64,000 nucleotides of DNA from Lachnospiraceae bacterium (GTDB lineage Bacteria > Bacillota > Clostridia > Lachnospirales > Lachnospiraceae), in contig JAGASK010000052.1 in the NCBI GenBank assembly GCA_017621815.1, positions 62,001 through 126,000 of the forward strand. The letters are read 5' to 3'. Below, piece after piece: positions 33,831 through 43,425 of this stretch; position 1 is the stretch's first letter; the number at the start of each line of letters is the position of its first letter. The notes under the pieces were generated by a model. That model searched no databases. It saw only the letters and a program-made list of their open reading frames with translations, and was not told where the DNA came from. A program made the translations under genes and the position numbers.

Positions 33831-35402
33831 TTATGCTCCGTTTGTTCTTCTTTTTCTCATCCATAAAGCCACACAACCAAAAGCGTAAACCGAAAACGCT
33901 GTCAGCATGCCTGCTGAAACCGTATTTCTAAAACGTTCTACCCTGGCAATATTCCCTGAAAAGGGCACCATATCTGTATTTTCATCTGCATATCCCATAA
34001 CCGCATCTCCCGGCTGCGGTATATCTTCCGGTGAAGTAAGATAATAAACTTCTTCAATATCATCAGTATGTTCAAATGCCGTCCTTGGCATAATATACCG
34101 TTCCGGCATCCGGGCAAGGCTAAAGGCTGCTGCACCTGCCATTATTCCAAGAAACACTGCTGCCAACACCAGTTTCACTCTGTATCCTAAAGCGGCTTTT
34201 CCTAACGCTTTTCCCATTGCTGTAAAATCCGGCAGCCTTATCATCAATTTCCTGTCGCAGCCGGAAAGCAGGCGCAGCTTCTTTTCTTTTTTCTTCTTTG
34301 GCCTTTTTTCTTCAAACAGCATGGCTCCCATAAAAATCAAAGTAATGTTTTTAAAAGAGGTATTAAACAGAAAAGGCTCTGTAACCCCTGCAAGGAGACA
34401 CGCAAGAATCAAACACAGAGAAACCCCGTCCTGCTCCTTTGTTTTCTTATATATCAGCATAAAATATCCTGCCATCATAAACACGAAAAAAAGTAGTCCG
34501 TAAGTAATCCATGCAAATACATAAGAATTATCCATGGTCCGAAGGCTCGTTACCAGTTCCCCTGTATCCACCCCGAAAAGTTTCACCCTCTGGTTTTGCA
34601 AAAACCACTGAGATAAAACAAGTCTGTGATTCACTATCTTGTTTACCAGTTCAAAGGCCTTCCCTTTAAGCACAAGAGGTGCCGCTAAGGAAAGCAGAAT
34701 AAAAACCGGAAGGCAGAGCTGAATCAATACCTGTTCCGCTTTGCATAATTTCTTTCTAAGACTCCAGTAAAGGGAAAGCGCTAAAAGGGCGCTTACCGCC
34801 AGAAACCCCGTGCTGCTTAAAGAATACATAAATACATAAAGGTTCAGCAGCATAAGCACAAGGAAACTTTTAAATTTGAAATTATCCTGCAGCAGATACA
34901 CAATGAAACACACCAAAACCAGACAGGAAATATGAAGCACATTAGGATGAGCATAACCAAGGCTCCATCTGATAATCCTGCCAAGCCCCAGCTTATCATG
35001 AACCTTAAACGGACTGTCAATGATATGAAGGGAGGTCAGCAAAAACAAACCTCCAAAAGAAATCACCCATGTCACCAGCCCTGTCTGAAACACTTTTTTT
35101 ACATCCATATCCTTCATGGCGCACAATAGCAGAAGACAGAAAAGCGCTCCTTTTTCACGGGCACTCAGGTAAATTACACCGCCCAGCAAAGACAGAACTG
35201 CACAAAACAATAATTCCTTCCGGGTATATTCTGTAAGCAGCATTTTGCCGCACCATCCGCAAAGCGCTGTGAGTAAAAAAATCTTGAATATTGTCTGCCC
35301 GTCATACAAACCGATTCCTTTTGCAAATAAGAGCGAAACAAAAAAAATATAAAAACACAATTCTGAAAGCTTTACCGGATATTTCTTAATCAATTCATTC
35401 AT
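33831..35402 (-). CDS. wzy: Wzy-like polysaccharide polymerase with C-terminal two-helix extension
   Basis: I start this at the ATG at 35402 (523 residues): it overlaps the preceding stop as ATGA and has GGAG six bases upstream, which is better than the ATG at 35414. The first ~370 residues hold about eleven helices in the Wzy/O-antigen-polymerase pattern, with the outer-loop segment LGYAHPNVLHISC, similar to LGMGHPNSLHCM in the second Wzy at 49061. After a basic cytoplasmic linker come two more helices flanking a ~60-residue outer loop, an arrangement reminiscent of a small Wzz-type chain-length domain. That comparison is tentative. Confidence 0.7.
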   Translation of the reverse strand: MNELIKKYPVKLSELCFYIFFVSLLFAKGIGLYDGQTIFKIFLLTALCGWCGKMLLTEYTRKELLFCAVLSLLGGVIYLSAREKGALFCLLLLCAMKDMDVKKVFQTGLVTWVISFGGLFLLTSLHIIDSPFKVHDKLGLGRIIRWSLGYAHPNVLHISCLVLVCFIVYLLQDNFKFKSFLVLMLLNLYVFMYSLSSTGFLAVSALLALSLYWSLRKKLCKAEQVLIQLCLPVFILLSLAAPLVLKGKAFELVNKIVNHRLVLSQWFLQNQRVKLFGVDTGELVTSLRTMDNSYVFAWITYGLLFFVFMMAGYFMLIYKKTKEQDGVSLCLILACLLAGVTEPFLFNTSFKNITLIFMGAMLFEEKRPKKKKEKKLRLLSGCDRKLMIRLPDFTAMGKALGKAALGYRVKLVLAAVFLGIMAGAAAFSLARMPERYIMPRTAFEHTDDIEEVYYLTSPEDIPQPGDAVMGYADENTDMVPFSGNIARVERFRNTVSAGMLTAFSVYAFGCVALWMRKRRTNGA

Positions 35403-36307
35403 GCCTGACTCCATTCTCTGCCGTCCTTGTCAATAAAACTCCAGCCCTGCCACAAATCAAACATAACAGGAGCGTCAAAGGTCTGGGTATTTTTGTGTAC
35501 CGTAGGCCTTATCATTATTTTATTTTCATTGGGATTCAATCTGGCACCCCAGAAGCTGAAAGTGGAATTGGCACAAATATTATGCTTACAGCAGCTCATC
35601 AGCTGCATATCATAAAAGCTGTCCTTTCCCCTGTTCCAGTCAATGATTGTATATTTTTCGCCCTGATAACTCTGCTTTGCGTAGGCCGTATCATCACTGA
35701 AAACATAAAAATGTGCTTCCGGATATTTTTGAAGGACAGATTTTATGGCGCTCTGATAATATTTGTCTGTGCAGATACCGCCAAACAGCCCTTTATTCAC
35801 ATCATCCAGATAATCTCCTCTTCTGATATGAATGCTGACGGACTGACAGTCCTTCATTTCCTGTATAAGCTTTCTGTTCAAAGGATTACCTGAAGGCGGG
35901 AACTGTATTCTTGCCCTCAAATCATATAAAATATCACTGTAATATTTTTCACAGGCAAAATAACCGCTGACATACATATCTTCAAAATTAAAAATCTCCG
36001 GATGATACATTTTTGATTCGTGAAACCACTTCACACTGCCCTTTAAAAACTTTCTGCGAAGCTTTCCTGAAAGGCCGCCGCTTCCAATCAGCTGCGTTTT
36101 TTCTTCCGGAGTGCACACCTCATAAATCAGCCTGTCAAACCGGGTCAGTTCAAGTTCCCTATGGGTAAGCTTCTCATCCTGCTTGTCCTGTTCCGTAAAC
36201 CAAGATACATCCAGCCTTGTTTCCTTTCCCATACTTACCAGCTTCCTGTAAAGGGCATACTGCTGAAGCTGATTTCCAAGACCTCCCATTAACTCTATAA
36301 TAATCAT
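35399..36307 (-). CDS. GT11 fucosyltransferase-like protein
   Basis: Start placed at the ATG at 36307 (302 residues) with GAGG six bases upstream. The opening IIIELMGGLGNQLQQYALYRKL and the donor motif SIHIRRGDYLDD (near residue 170) are hallmarks of GT11 alpha-1,2-fucosyltransferases. The FxSDD and NICANSTFSFWGA blocks follow, as in the family. Expected reaction: transfer of L-fucose, or another sugar from a GDP donor, to a glycan in the cytoplasm. Some GT11 members use other sugars, so specificity is open. One of four GT11-like genes in the window. Confidence 0.85.
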   Translation of the reverse strand: MIIIELMGGLGNQLQQYALYRKLVSMGKETRLDVSWFTEQDKQDEKLTHRELELTRFDRLIYEVCTPEEKTQLIGSGGLSGKLRRKFLKGSVKWFHESKMYHPEIFNFEDMYVSGYFACEKYYSDILYDLRARIQFPPSGNPLNRKLIQEMKDCQSVSIHIRRGDYLDDVNKGLFGGICTDKYYQSAIKSVLQKYPEAHFYVFSDDTAYAKQSYQGEKYTIIDWNRGKDSFYDMQLMSCCKHNICANSTFSFWGARLNPNENKIMIRPTVHKNTQTFDAPVMFDLWQGWSFIDKDGREWSQA

Positions 36308-36339
36308 ATGATACCTCATTTCAACGCTGACTTCTGCTG

Positions 36340-37932
36340 CTAAAAATTAATTCTCAGCCCCTCTATATCAGTATCCACCGGGGTAATGCCGCTGTCATTT
36401 CTGACGTAAATTGTCAGGGTACCGCATTTCATCTCCGTGAAATCCGATAAATCAAGGGTCGGTGTATAACACCAGTGTCTGTCTTCCTGATTATACATTA
36501 CCACGATATCCATATCCTCAAAGCTCTGAGGTTCATAATACGCTTCAGGATAATGCAGGTTAAGGTCACAGACCTTATTAATCAGCGCTTCCTCTTCCGT
36601 CCAGAAGTAAACATTATCATAACCATGTACCAGCATCCAGTAGTTGATGGTAAGATTTCCTTCCTCATTGGGACGGAAACAGGATAATACCTTAGTATCC
36701 TCTCCCGAAAGCTCCTTCACCGTCTCTAACATAGTGTTAACGCTTTGTCCCCTGTACCTGAAATAATCCGCCTCCCTTAAGGCCACTCTTCCATGGGCTG
36801 CCAAAAGCAGTAAAAGCCCCAGCGCATAAACTAAACGCCTCTTGCCGGACAATGGCTTCCACTTGGGTATGATAATTACGAAAAATAAAGCAAACCCTAT
36901 GGAACTTGGGAGTATATACCTTTCCCCTATACCTGCCTGTCCGAAAATAACAAACTGCGGAAGTAAAAATGCAGCTATGAGCAGCATTTCCTTCCAAAGC
37001 TTTTTCAATTCTTCCCAATAGGTAAGAAGAATCAGAATGAATAAAATTCCGAATCTCTTATACCATTTCAAGTCATTTGCAAAGGAATTCTGAAATGCTT
37101 CCACATAAACCGAAACAGGAACAGACGCATCAAGCCCCACCTTGTCATAATCATTCACGCCCACAAAAATTACAATCACAAGCACCAGTGCCAGGAAAAT
37201 AATTCCAAGTATCAGAAGATACCAGAATCTGCTGAGAATACATTCCCATATCTTTTTCCATGTGAGTTTTCCGCCATCCTTCCGAAGCTCATAGTAAAGC
37301 ACATACAGCATAAGAAAAGGAATCAGAAGGATAAATGATTCTTTAAAATTGCACATGATAAAGAAAAATATCAGGCTTCCTATTGCCCAACCGTTTTTAC
37401 AGCTTTCCAGATATCGAAGCATACAATAAAAGCCTATGGCAAAAAACATGGTACACTGGGATTCCTGCGGTCCCAGCTTCCACCATACCGCAGACTGATA
37501 ACCGATAAGAGAAAGTGCCGCAAACAGGACGGCATATATTTTAGAAGCACCCATATGCTTTCCGCAATAATACAGGAAAATGGCAGACACTGTGATTTCC
37601 ACCGCCTTCACAAGAGAATATCCTGTCAAACTGACCCCAAATATGCCGGTACTCAGAATTCTGGTGGCATAATAAGCAGGCTCATACCGCCAGGTAAAAT
37701 CCTGCCGAAGCTGCTTTAAAATCAGGGACCATATACTTTTTCCCTCGTATTTCATCTGATAAATCCATTCAAGGAACTCATGGTCATCCACCAGATGATA
37801 TCCGCTTGTAAGAGTTCCCATTCCCACGATAATACCAAATACCATTAAAACAGACAGCAGAACAATTAACAAAAATTCCTGCTTCTTACCGATTTTTTCA
37901 ATTTTTTCATCAATTCTTTTTACGAGGTTCAT
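36340..37932 (-). CDS. Polytopic GT-C-like membrane protein
   Basis: 530 residues with about eleven hydrophobic helices and a first outer loop containing YHLVDDHEFLEW, whose acidic pair fits GT-C glycosyltransferases. The C-terminal ~110 residues are soluble. It begins inside the end of the GH88/GH105-like gene (23-base overlap) with AAAGGAAAAGG upstream. Likely an outer-face sugar transferase; family and donor not recognised. Confidence 0.6.
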   Translation of the reverse strand: MNLVKRIDEKIEKIGKKQEFLLIVLLSVLMVFGIIVGMGTLTSGYHLVDDHEFLEWIYQMKYEGKSIWSLILKQLRQDFTWRYEPAYYATRILSTGIFGVSLTGYSLVKAVEITVSAIFLYYCGKHMGASKIYAVLFAALSLIGYQSAVWWKLGPQESQCTMFFAIGFYCMLRYLESCKNGWAIGSLIFFFIMCNFKESFILLIPFLMLYVLYYELRKDGGKLTWKKIWECILSRFWYLLILGIIFLALVLVIVIFVGVNDYDKVGLDASVPVSVYVEAFQNSFANDLKWYKRFGILFILILLTYWEELKKLWKEMLLIAAFLLPQFVIFGQAGIGERYILPSSIGFALFFVIIIPKWKPLSGKRRLVYALGLLLLLAAHGRVALREADYFRYRGQSVNTMLETVKELSGEDTKVLSCFRPNEEGNLTINYWMLVHGYDNVYFWTEEEALINKVCDLNLHYPEAYYEPQSFEDMDIVVMYNQEDRHWCYTPTLDLSDFTEMKCGTLTIYVRNDSGITPVDTDIEGLRINF

Positions 37933-38992
37933 TTTCCTTTTCCTTTTCCCGGGTCAGCATAAATAAAGACAATGCCGGCGCCAATGACCATGGGTAAGCA
38001 TCATATATCTGGGGATACATACTAAAACCCTGGCATTCTGCAAGGCATCCATAGATTTTACCATCCTTTATGGAATGATACAATGCCTCTTTTCCCCGAA
38101 TCATTCTGGACTTATGAATACCGATTAATACTCCGGTATCAAGCGACCTGGCAATCGCATATAAAATCATTGCAGTAGCGGAGGTATCAACAGGGCCATC
38201 CTTAGCCCCCAGCTGCCAGCTGTACAATCCTCCCTCAAGCTGGTAAGCTTCCACCTTATCCACAATTCTTCTGTAAGCCTGCTTGATAATTTCATAGCTG
38301 GGCCGTGTTTCCTCAATGTAAGCCAAAGTTTCCGCCATTCCTATAAGGAGCCATCCCACTGCCCGTCCCCAGCCGATAATACCGTATTTAACACCGCTTT
38401 CATGCTGATAACCATGATAAGGAAGACCTGTTTTGGCATCCATACCGAATTCCATAAAATTCTGTATCTGCGTTACCGCCAGATTAATTGCTGTTGTATC
38501 CTCATATGTACTTCCGTATTTACAAAGAAATGGACATACCATTCCAATCATATCCGCAAAAATATACCCGTTTTTCTGCTTCGGCCTGTATGGCAGGCTT
38601 CCGGCTCCGTCAAGCTCATGATGAAACAAAAAATCTGCCATTTCATCTGCTGCCTTTTTATACTTTTCTTCCCCTGTAATCTGATGCAGATCAATCAGTG
38701 CCATACCGCTGAAGGCATCATCCAGATAATGCATTTTGCATCCCCGGCGAATCCATCTGTCATAATATTTCTTAAGGCAGTTAAGAATAATTCTCGCTTC
38801 CTCCGAATTTTTGTTCTGCATATAATAATCCACAAGACATTTTGCCAGAAGCCCGTTAGGCCAGTTTATCTTATCCACAGGCTCCACTTTTCTTCCCGCC
38901 AGCATTCTGACCGTCCTTTTCAGATAATACCCGGTATTCCTTTCCGGATAATGAAGTAATTCATATTCCGCTTCCTTTACCATTTTTTCCAT
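37910..38992 (-). CDS. GH88/GH105-like unsaturated-glycan hydrolase family protein
   Basis: A 360-residue (alpha/alpha)6-barrel-type protein. Segments FADMIGMVCPFL, GWGRAVGWLLIGM and DTSATAMILYA match GH88/GH105 enzymes, which remove unsaturated uronic acids left by polysaccharide lyases. No signal peptide is visible, so it is cytoplasmic. It sits between a DUF6056 protein (TAATG overlap) and a GT-C-like gene. A degradative enzyme is unexpected in a biosynthetic locus: it may trim recycled glycan, or the fold may do something else. I cannot confirm its catalytic residues from motifs alone. Confidence 0.65.
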   Translation of the reverse strand: MEKMVKEAEYELLHYPERNTGYYLKRTVRMLAGRKVEPVDKINWPNGLLAKCLVDYYMQNKNSEEARIILNCLKKYYDRWIRRGCKMHYLDDAFSGMALIDLHQITGEEKYKKAADEMADFLFHHELDGAGSLPYRPKQKNGYIFADMIGMVCPFLCKYGSTYEDTTAINLAVTQIQNFMEFGMDAKTGLPYHGYQHESGVKYGIIGWGRAVGWLLIGMAETLAYIEETRPSYEIIKQAYRRIVDKVEAYQLEGGLYSWQLGAKDGPVDTSATAMILYAIARSLDTGVLIGIHKSRMIRGKEALYHSIKDGKIYGCLAECQGFSMYPQIYDAYPWSLAPALSLFMLTREKEKENEPRKKN

Positions 38993-40662
38993 TACTCTTC
39001 CTCCTTCCCATATATCTTAAGCCATTCATCCCTGGGCATGGCCGTTACACTTTTCTTTCCATAGAAATTGCTGGTTACAGTATTAGTCCAGGCATTCTTA
39101 TCCTCCGTAACCGGCATATGCATCAGCGGTCCCTGCTCATCATTGATAAAGGGCACCACTACATCACTGACATTTTCATCAAGCAGAAGGCTGGTCTGCA
39201 AGTCCATCTGTTCTTTAAAATCGGCAGCCTGTCCGCTTGCAATATATTGAAAGCAGATGTAAGAAGTACTCTGCTTTATATTGCTTCTGCAGACAAAAAG
39301 CAATACCGCACAAATAAGAAGTCCCGGCAGCACAATCGTTTTATGAATCCATGCTCCGTCCGTTAAAATTTTCCCCTGAGCTTTTCCTTCCAAAGCTTTA
39401 AGCTTCCTGCGTTTTTTGATTATTCCCGCCCCTTTATCTGCAAGCGCCATAAGAATTTCAATCATCATCAGCAAAAATACCTGATAATTCATATTATACA
39501 CTCCAAGAGACACTTCTACTCCCGCATAAATGGCAGGTGCCTGCATGGCACTGTATAAACAATACAACGCGATGCAGCTTAAAACAGGATGCTTTATATG
39601 CTTTTCTCCGTCCATAGAACCCAAAGCTTCCAGCATAATAAGAAACAGTATCAGAAGTCCGATAAAAATAACGGGCTTTTCTTTATAATATCCCACAATA
39701 TCCAGAATCCCCTGTAAAAAGGATATACCGACAGTGACAAAGCCATCTGAAACTGAAAAACCGAAATTTCCTCCTGCACGGACATTATTCCCCGGCGCTT
39801 TCATGCTGACAACAAGACCTGCCATTTCCAAAATCACCGGAACCACCAACAGAAACACTCGATACTCTTTTTTCCCAATTACCTTTTCCTGCGCCCTTAT
39901 CCCGTCTCTTTTTATTTTTATACCTGCTTCCGGCAGGAAAACAGAAACTCCCGCATAAAAAGCGGCTATCAATGCAAAAAGAGAGGCCTGATAATTGGAT
40001 CCTCCAAGCAGCGTCATCAAAATTGTAATTCCAATAAAATATTTTACTTTATAGGTTTCGATATACTTCATTAATAATACCGCAAGCAGCTGACACATGG
40101 CAAATGGAAGCATATAATGCACGGTTCCGTTATACCAGAAAAAGGCGGATTTAATCCCCGGAACAAATTCTATGGTAAGCATCAGATACATCAAAACTAT
40201 AAAATAACAGCTCCACTTGTCAAACCCAAGTTTCTTTACTAAAACACACTTAAAAAGCAGCGCGCTGCTTCCCACAAGTAAAAAGAGCATAAGAAAAGCA
40301 GTTATTACATAGGCATGGCTGCTGAAGACCTCCGGCTGAAGAGAAAAAACAAAAATACTGAACCAGGTTCCCTGCCAGCTGTAATAAAGCGATTGAATTG
40401 TCTGTATGGAAGCTTTAAACACCTGAATCAGGGAATGGGAAGAAACCCATGCTGCTCTTGTAAATACACCATATCCATAATCATCCCCCGATGCCCTGTT
40501 TACAAAGGAAAGATAACAAAGCGGAAGCAAAAGCAGCACAAACACACCTGTTCCTGTCAGAAACATCAGTTTTACAGACAGAAATCCGCTGATTTTATTG
40601 TATAAGCTTTTCCTTGTGTTCTTTCCTTCCACCTGCATATTTCCTTTCATTTTTCCGGGCAC
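38992..40662 (-). CDS. DUF6056-like polytopic membrane protein
   Basis: About 556 residues with roughly a dozen hydrophobic helices. The first outer loop reads NRASGDDYGYG, followed by SWQGTWFS, a pattern found in DUF6056 membrane proteins that are thought to be GT-C-type glycosyltransferases. The start is uncertain: a GTG at 40662, or ATGs at 40650 and 40638, none with a strong ribosome binding site. It follows Wzx after 18 bases. The role is inferred from family pattern and context. Confidence 0.65.
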   Translation of the reverse strand: MPGKMKGNMQVEGKNTRKSLYNKISGFLSVKLMFLTGTGVFVLLLLPLCYLSFVNRASGDDYGYGVFTRAAWVSSHSLIQVFKASIQTIQSLYYSWQGTWFSIFVFSLQPEVFSSHAYVITAFLMLFLLVGSSALLFKCVLVKKLGFDKWSCYFIVLMYLMLTIEFVPGIKSAFFWYNGTVHYMLPFAMCQLLAVLLMKYIETYKVKYFIGITILMTLLGGSNYQASLFALIAAFYAGVSVFLPEAGIKIKRDGIRAQEKVIGKKEYRVFLLVVPVILEMAGLVVSMKAPGNNVRAGGNFGFSVSDGFVTVGISFLQGILDIVGYYKEKPVIFIGLLILFLIMLEALGSMDGEKHIKHPVLSCIALYCLYSAMQAPAIYAGVEVSLGVYNMNYQVFLLMMIEILMALADKGAGIIKKRRKLKALEGKAQGKILTDGAWIHKTIVLPGLLICAVLLFVCRSNIKQSTSYICFQYIASGQAADFKEQMDLQTSLLLDENVSDVVVPFINDEQGPLMHMPVTEDKNAWTNTVTSNFYGKKSVTAMPRDEWLKIYGKEEE

Positions 40663-40680
40663 AAAATTTACCGGATATTC

Positions 40681-42210
40681 TCACAGTTTTCTTTTTCTCA
40701 ATTTTCCTGCCACAATATTCCACAGATACTTAAATTCTTCCGTTCTCCCAAAAAGCAGAAGAAAAACCCCATTAAACACAACACAAATAATAATAAACAT
40801 CACCCCGAAGGACAAAACCGTCACAGTACTCATGATGCGGGATTTTACTAACATTAAAAGTCCGAAGGTTACAAGCATCACTGCCATATATTTGGCAGAA
40901 TCCGCAAAATACCCTTTTACAGGCTTATCCAAAATTACTTTATAAATAATCACCGGCTTGGTGATATTGGCAATCAGCCCCGATACAATCGTACCGATAT
41001 AAACCCCCACAAGCCCTATCTTCAGCACCAGTACAATGGAGATAACCAGATTTACCGCACCCTGTATAAGCGCCAGATACTTATCCTGCTCAAACACCCC
41101 TGCTGCCGTCTTAAAATTGGACAACACAATTCTGTCACCTTTAAAATAATAGTCAATTAAAATGCATATAACCACAGTAAAGGCAAGTACCTTCTCTTCC
41201 CCCAGCCAAAGATAAATAAGAGGGGTGAGAAGCAAAGAAAAGCCTATGGCGGAAAAACCGTAAATCCAGCAGGCCGCAAAACGGTATACCTTAAAAAGCT
41301 GATACTGTTTCTGCTTTGATTCCGTAGCAATCAGATTTCCGAAGCTGGAAAGCACGGAATTAAAAATAATGTTCACCACATTTGCCACAGAATTTAAAAC
41401 CATATTATAATTATCCACAAAGCCGCTTAGAGTAACATTGATAAAACCGGAAATAATCATGCTGTCTGTCTGGAGCCTTGCCACATCTCCCACCTTGTGG
41501 AACATCAGGGCTTTTGTTTTTGTAATAATTTCCCCTGTTTCCTCCTTTGAAAGCTTCTCCACATTCTTTTCCCTCAAATAAGGATACTTCCGGTTCAGAT
41601 AAAAGCTTACAAAAATCTTCTGTAAGAGTTCCACAGCAGCCGCCGTCAGCAGGTAAGCATAAAAATTCCCTGTAGTAAGAATTACTATGATCTGCAGCGT
41701 TACTGTAATCATCTTGGTAACAGTAATAATATTGGTCTGAATGTAATTTTTCTGCTCTGCATTGACCAGACTGTATTTATAAGCTACAAAATAGGTGCTT
41801 ACCGTGTTAAACAGAAAGATAAAGTAATACAGGGTTAAGTCCCTTACTCCCACTCCCTCAGGCTGCTTTACAAGGTAAGGCAGAAAAGGAGAAATTGCAA
41901 GTCCCACCACTGCTATGACAATCCCGATAACCCGGTATGCCTTTTTATACAGCTGCATATAAGATTTGATTTTCTCAATGTCTCCCCCCGCAACCGGTTT
42001 ATAAAGGCTGTAATTTAAAGCAGTTCCCACTCCCAGCTCCGCCATGGAGAGCACGGAAAGAATGCTGGTATACAAAGCATTGATGCCGTTCAGGGTATCA
42101 CCTAAATGGGCAATAAATACCGTACGGAGAATGAATCCGAGAAGCTGGGTTATTAAATTTCCTATCTGACCAAAGGCTATATTCCTTACTGCCGACTGAA
42201 CTCTTCCCAT
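40681..42210 (-). CDS. wzx: Wzx-type lipid-linked oligosaccharide flippase
   Basis: A 509-residue protein of the MOP/polysaccharide-transport family, with about 12-14 hydrophobic helices and the family-like opening VRNIAFGQIGNLITQLLGFILRTVFI. It would move undecaprenyl-diphosphate-linked repeat units across the membrane for the Wzy polymerases. The start overlaps the end of the pyruvyltransferase gene by 25 bases. It is the only Wzx in the window, whereas there are two Wzy-like proteins and two ABC exporters. Confidence 0.85.
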   Translation of the reverse strand: MGRVQSAVRNIAFGQIGNLITQLLGFILRTVFIAHLGDTLNGINALYTSILSVLSMAELGVGTALNYSLYKPVAGGDIEKIKSYMQLYKKAYRVIGIVIAVVGLAISPFLPYLVKQPEGVGVRDLTLYYFIFLFNTVSTYFVAYKYSLVNAEQKNYIQTNIITVTKMITVTLQIIVILTTGNFYAYLLTAAAVELLQKIFVSFYLNRKYPYLREKNVEKLSKEETGEIITKTKALMFHKVGDVARLQTDSMIISGFINVTLSGFVDNYNMVLNSVANVVNIIFNSVLSSFGNLIATESKQKQYQLFKVYRFAACWIYGFSAIGFSLLLTPLIYLWLGEEKVLAFTVVICILIDYYFKGDRIVLSNFKTAAGVFEQDKYLALIQGAVNLVISIVLVLKIGLVGVYIGTIVSGLIANITKPVIIYKVILDKPVKGYFADSAKYMAVMLVTFGLLMLVKSRIMSTVTVLSFGVMFIIICVVFNGVFLLLFGRTEEFKYLWNIVAGKLRKRKL

Positions 42211-43409
42211 AATCTGTCTACTTCTTTCCCTGTCTGCAATGCCTTCTCTTTATAGGAAGGCATTATTTCCTTAAGCTTACTTTTTATTTCAGCTTCATGA
42301 CTGAAAAGCCACTGAAATCCCTTTACTAAATCCTCTTTATTCTGAAGGCTCTGCACAGGAATCACATATTTTTCTTCTGTGCCGAATAAATCTTTTGCAA
42401 TTCCCCTTGCCTTAACGGAGTATCCTACTACCAAGGTCGGCACACAGGCAGAATAAGCCGCAATAGTAGCGTGAGTCCTTGCTCCCACAAAGAACCTGCA
42501 TCGGCTGATAAATCCCTTCAGTTCCTCACAGGTGCCGTCAGGAATTTCTACTACCCTTCCCGTAGTTTTAAAAGCTTCATATAATTCATGAACGGGTTTC
42601 CTGTCATCATTTCTTTTCCACACTACATGAGGAATCAGGGCAATCTGCATATCAGTATTTTCTATAATAAATGTAAGCAGCGCTTTGTAGCTTTCCATGG
42701 TAATACCGGATTTACTCTCATTGTCCTGAATCATGGGGCTTACATTGATTCCAACCGTATTTCCGGCGGCAAATCCATCCGGCAGCAAAAGCTCCCTTTT
42801 CGGAAGGGTAAAAGCCGGATCAGGAAAACAAAGAATACGGGGCAGGGAACCTTCCTGCACGTACGTCTGACCTGCTGTTTTCTTTTCCACCATTTGCTTC
42901 AGCGCTTCGTATGTGATGCTTTCCCTTGCAATAATAGTATGATATTGCAGTAAATCCTTTACAATATGCTCCTTTTTTAGCAGCTCCGGCTCTATGGAGC
43001 AGCCTAGAAGCACTGTCCTTGTCCCTTTCTTGTTGAAAGCCGAATTAGCCAGTCTTAAATCCTTCAGCATATTGTCATAACAATAATTATCTCCGCCGAT
43101 GGAGACAGCAAGGGAAGGGGCTTTGCCTTTAAAAACATTTTTATACCGGTATCTGATAAAGCTTTCCTCATCTCCCGAAAGCTTCCGATAGGCGTAATAC
43201 AGAATATGAGCTGACTTATGCTCCTCAAATCTGCGTTCACTTATAATATCGCAAAGCTCTTTCAGGGAATATTTTTCATCTTCTTCTCCGTAATAACTGA
43301 TTAATACCGGTTTTTCCTTTATCATATGACAGACGCTGTTTACTATGGCCTCACAGCCATGGTTGCCGCTGCCTGCATGCATATACATGATTAATTTATT
43401 TTCTTCCAT
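42186..43409 (-). CDS. Polysaccharide pyruvyltransferase
   Basis: 407 residues from the ATG at 43409, chosen over the ATG at 43421 because a GGGA site is better placed. The N-terminus MHAGSGNHGCEAIVN and the C-terminal block VGARTHATIAAYSACVPTLVVGYS match the polysaccharide pyruvyltransferase (CsaB/WcaK-like) family. It would form a pyruvate ketal on a hexose using phosphoenolpyruvate, giving the glycan a negative charge. It is the second such protein in the window if the edge gene at 1-577 is counted. Confidence 0.85.
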   Translation of the reverse strand: MEENKLIMYMHAGSGNHGCEAIVNSVCHMIKEKPVLISYYGEEDEKYSLKELCDIISERRFEEHKSAHILYYAYRKLSGDEESFIRYRYKNVFKGKAPSLAVSIGGDNYCYDNMLKDLRLANSAFNKKGTRTVLLGCSIEPELLKKEHIVKDLLQYHTIIARESITYEALKQMVEKKTAGQTYVQEGSLPRILCFPDPAFTLPKRELLLPDGFAAGNTVGINVSPMIQDNESKSGITMESYKALLTFIIENTDMQIALIPHVVWKRNDDRKPVHELYEAFKTTGRVVEIPDGTCEELKGFISRCRFFVGARTHATIAAYSACVPTLVVGYSVKARGIAKDLFGTEEKYVIPVQSLQNKEDLVKGFQWLFSHEAEIKSKLKEIMPSYKEKALQTGKEVDRLWEEFSRQ

Positions 43410-43425
43410 GGATTTTCCCATTTCC

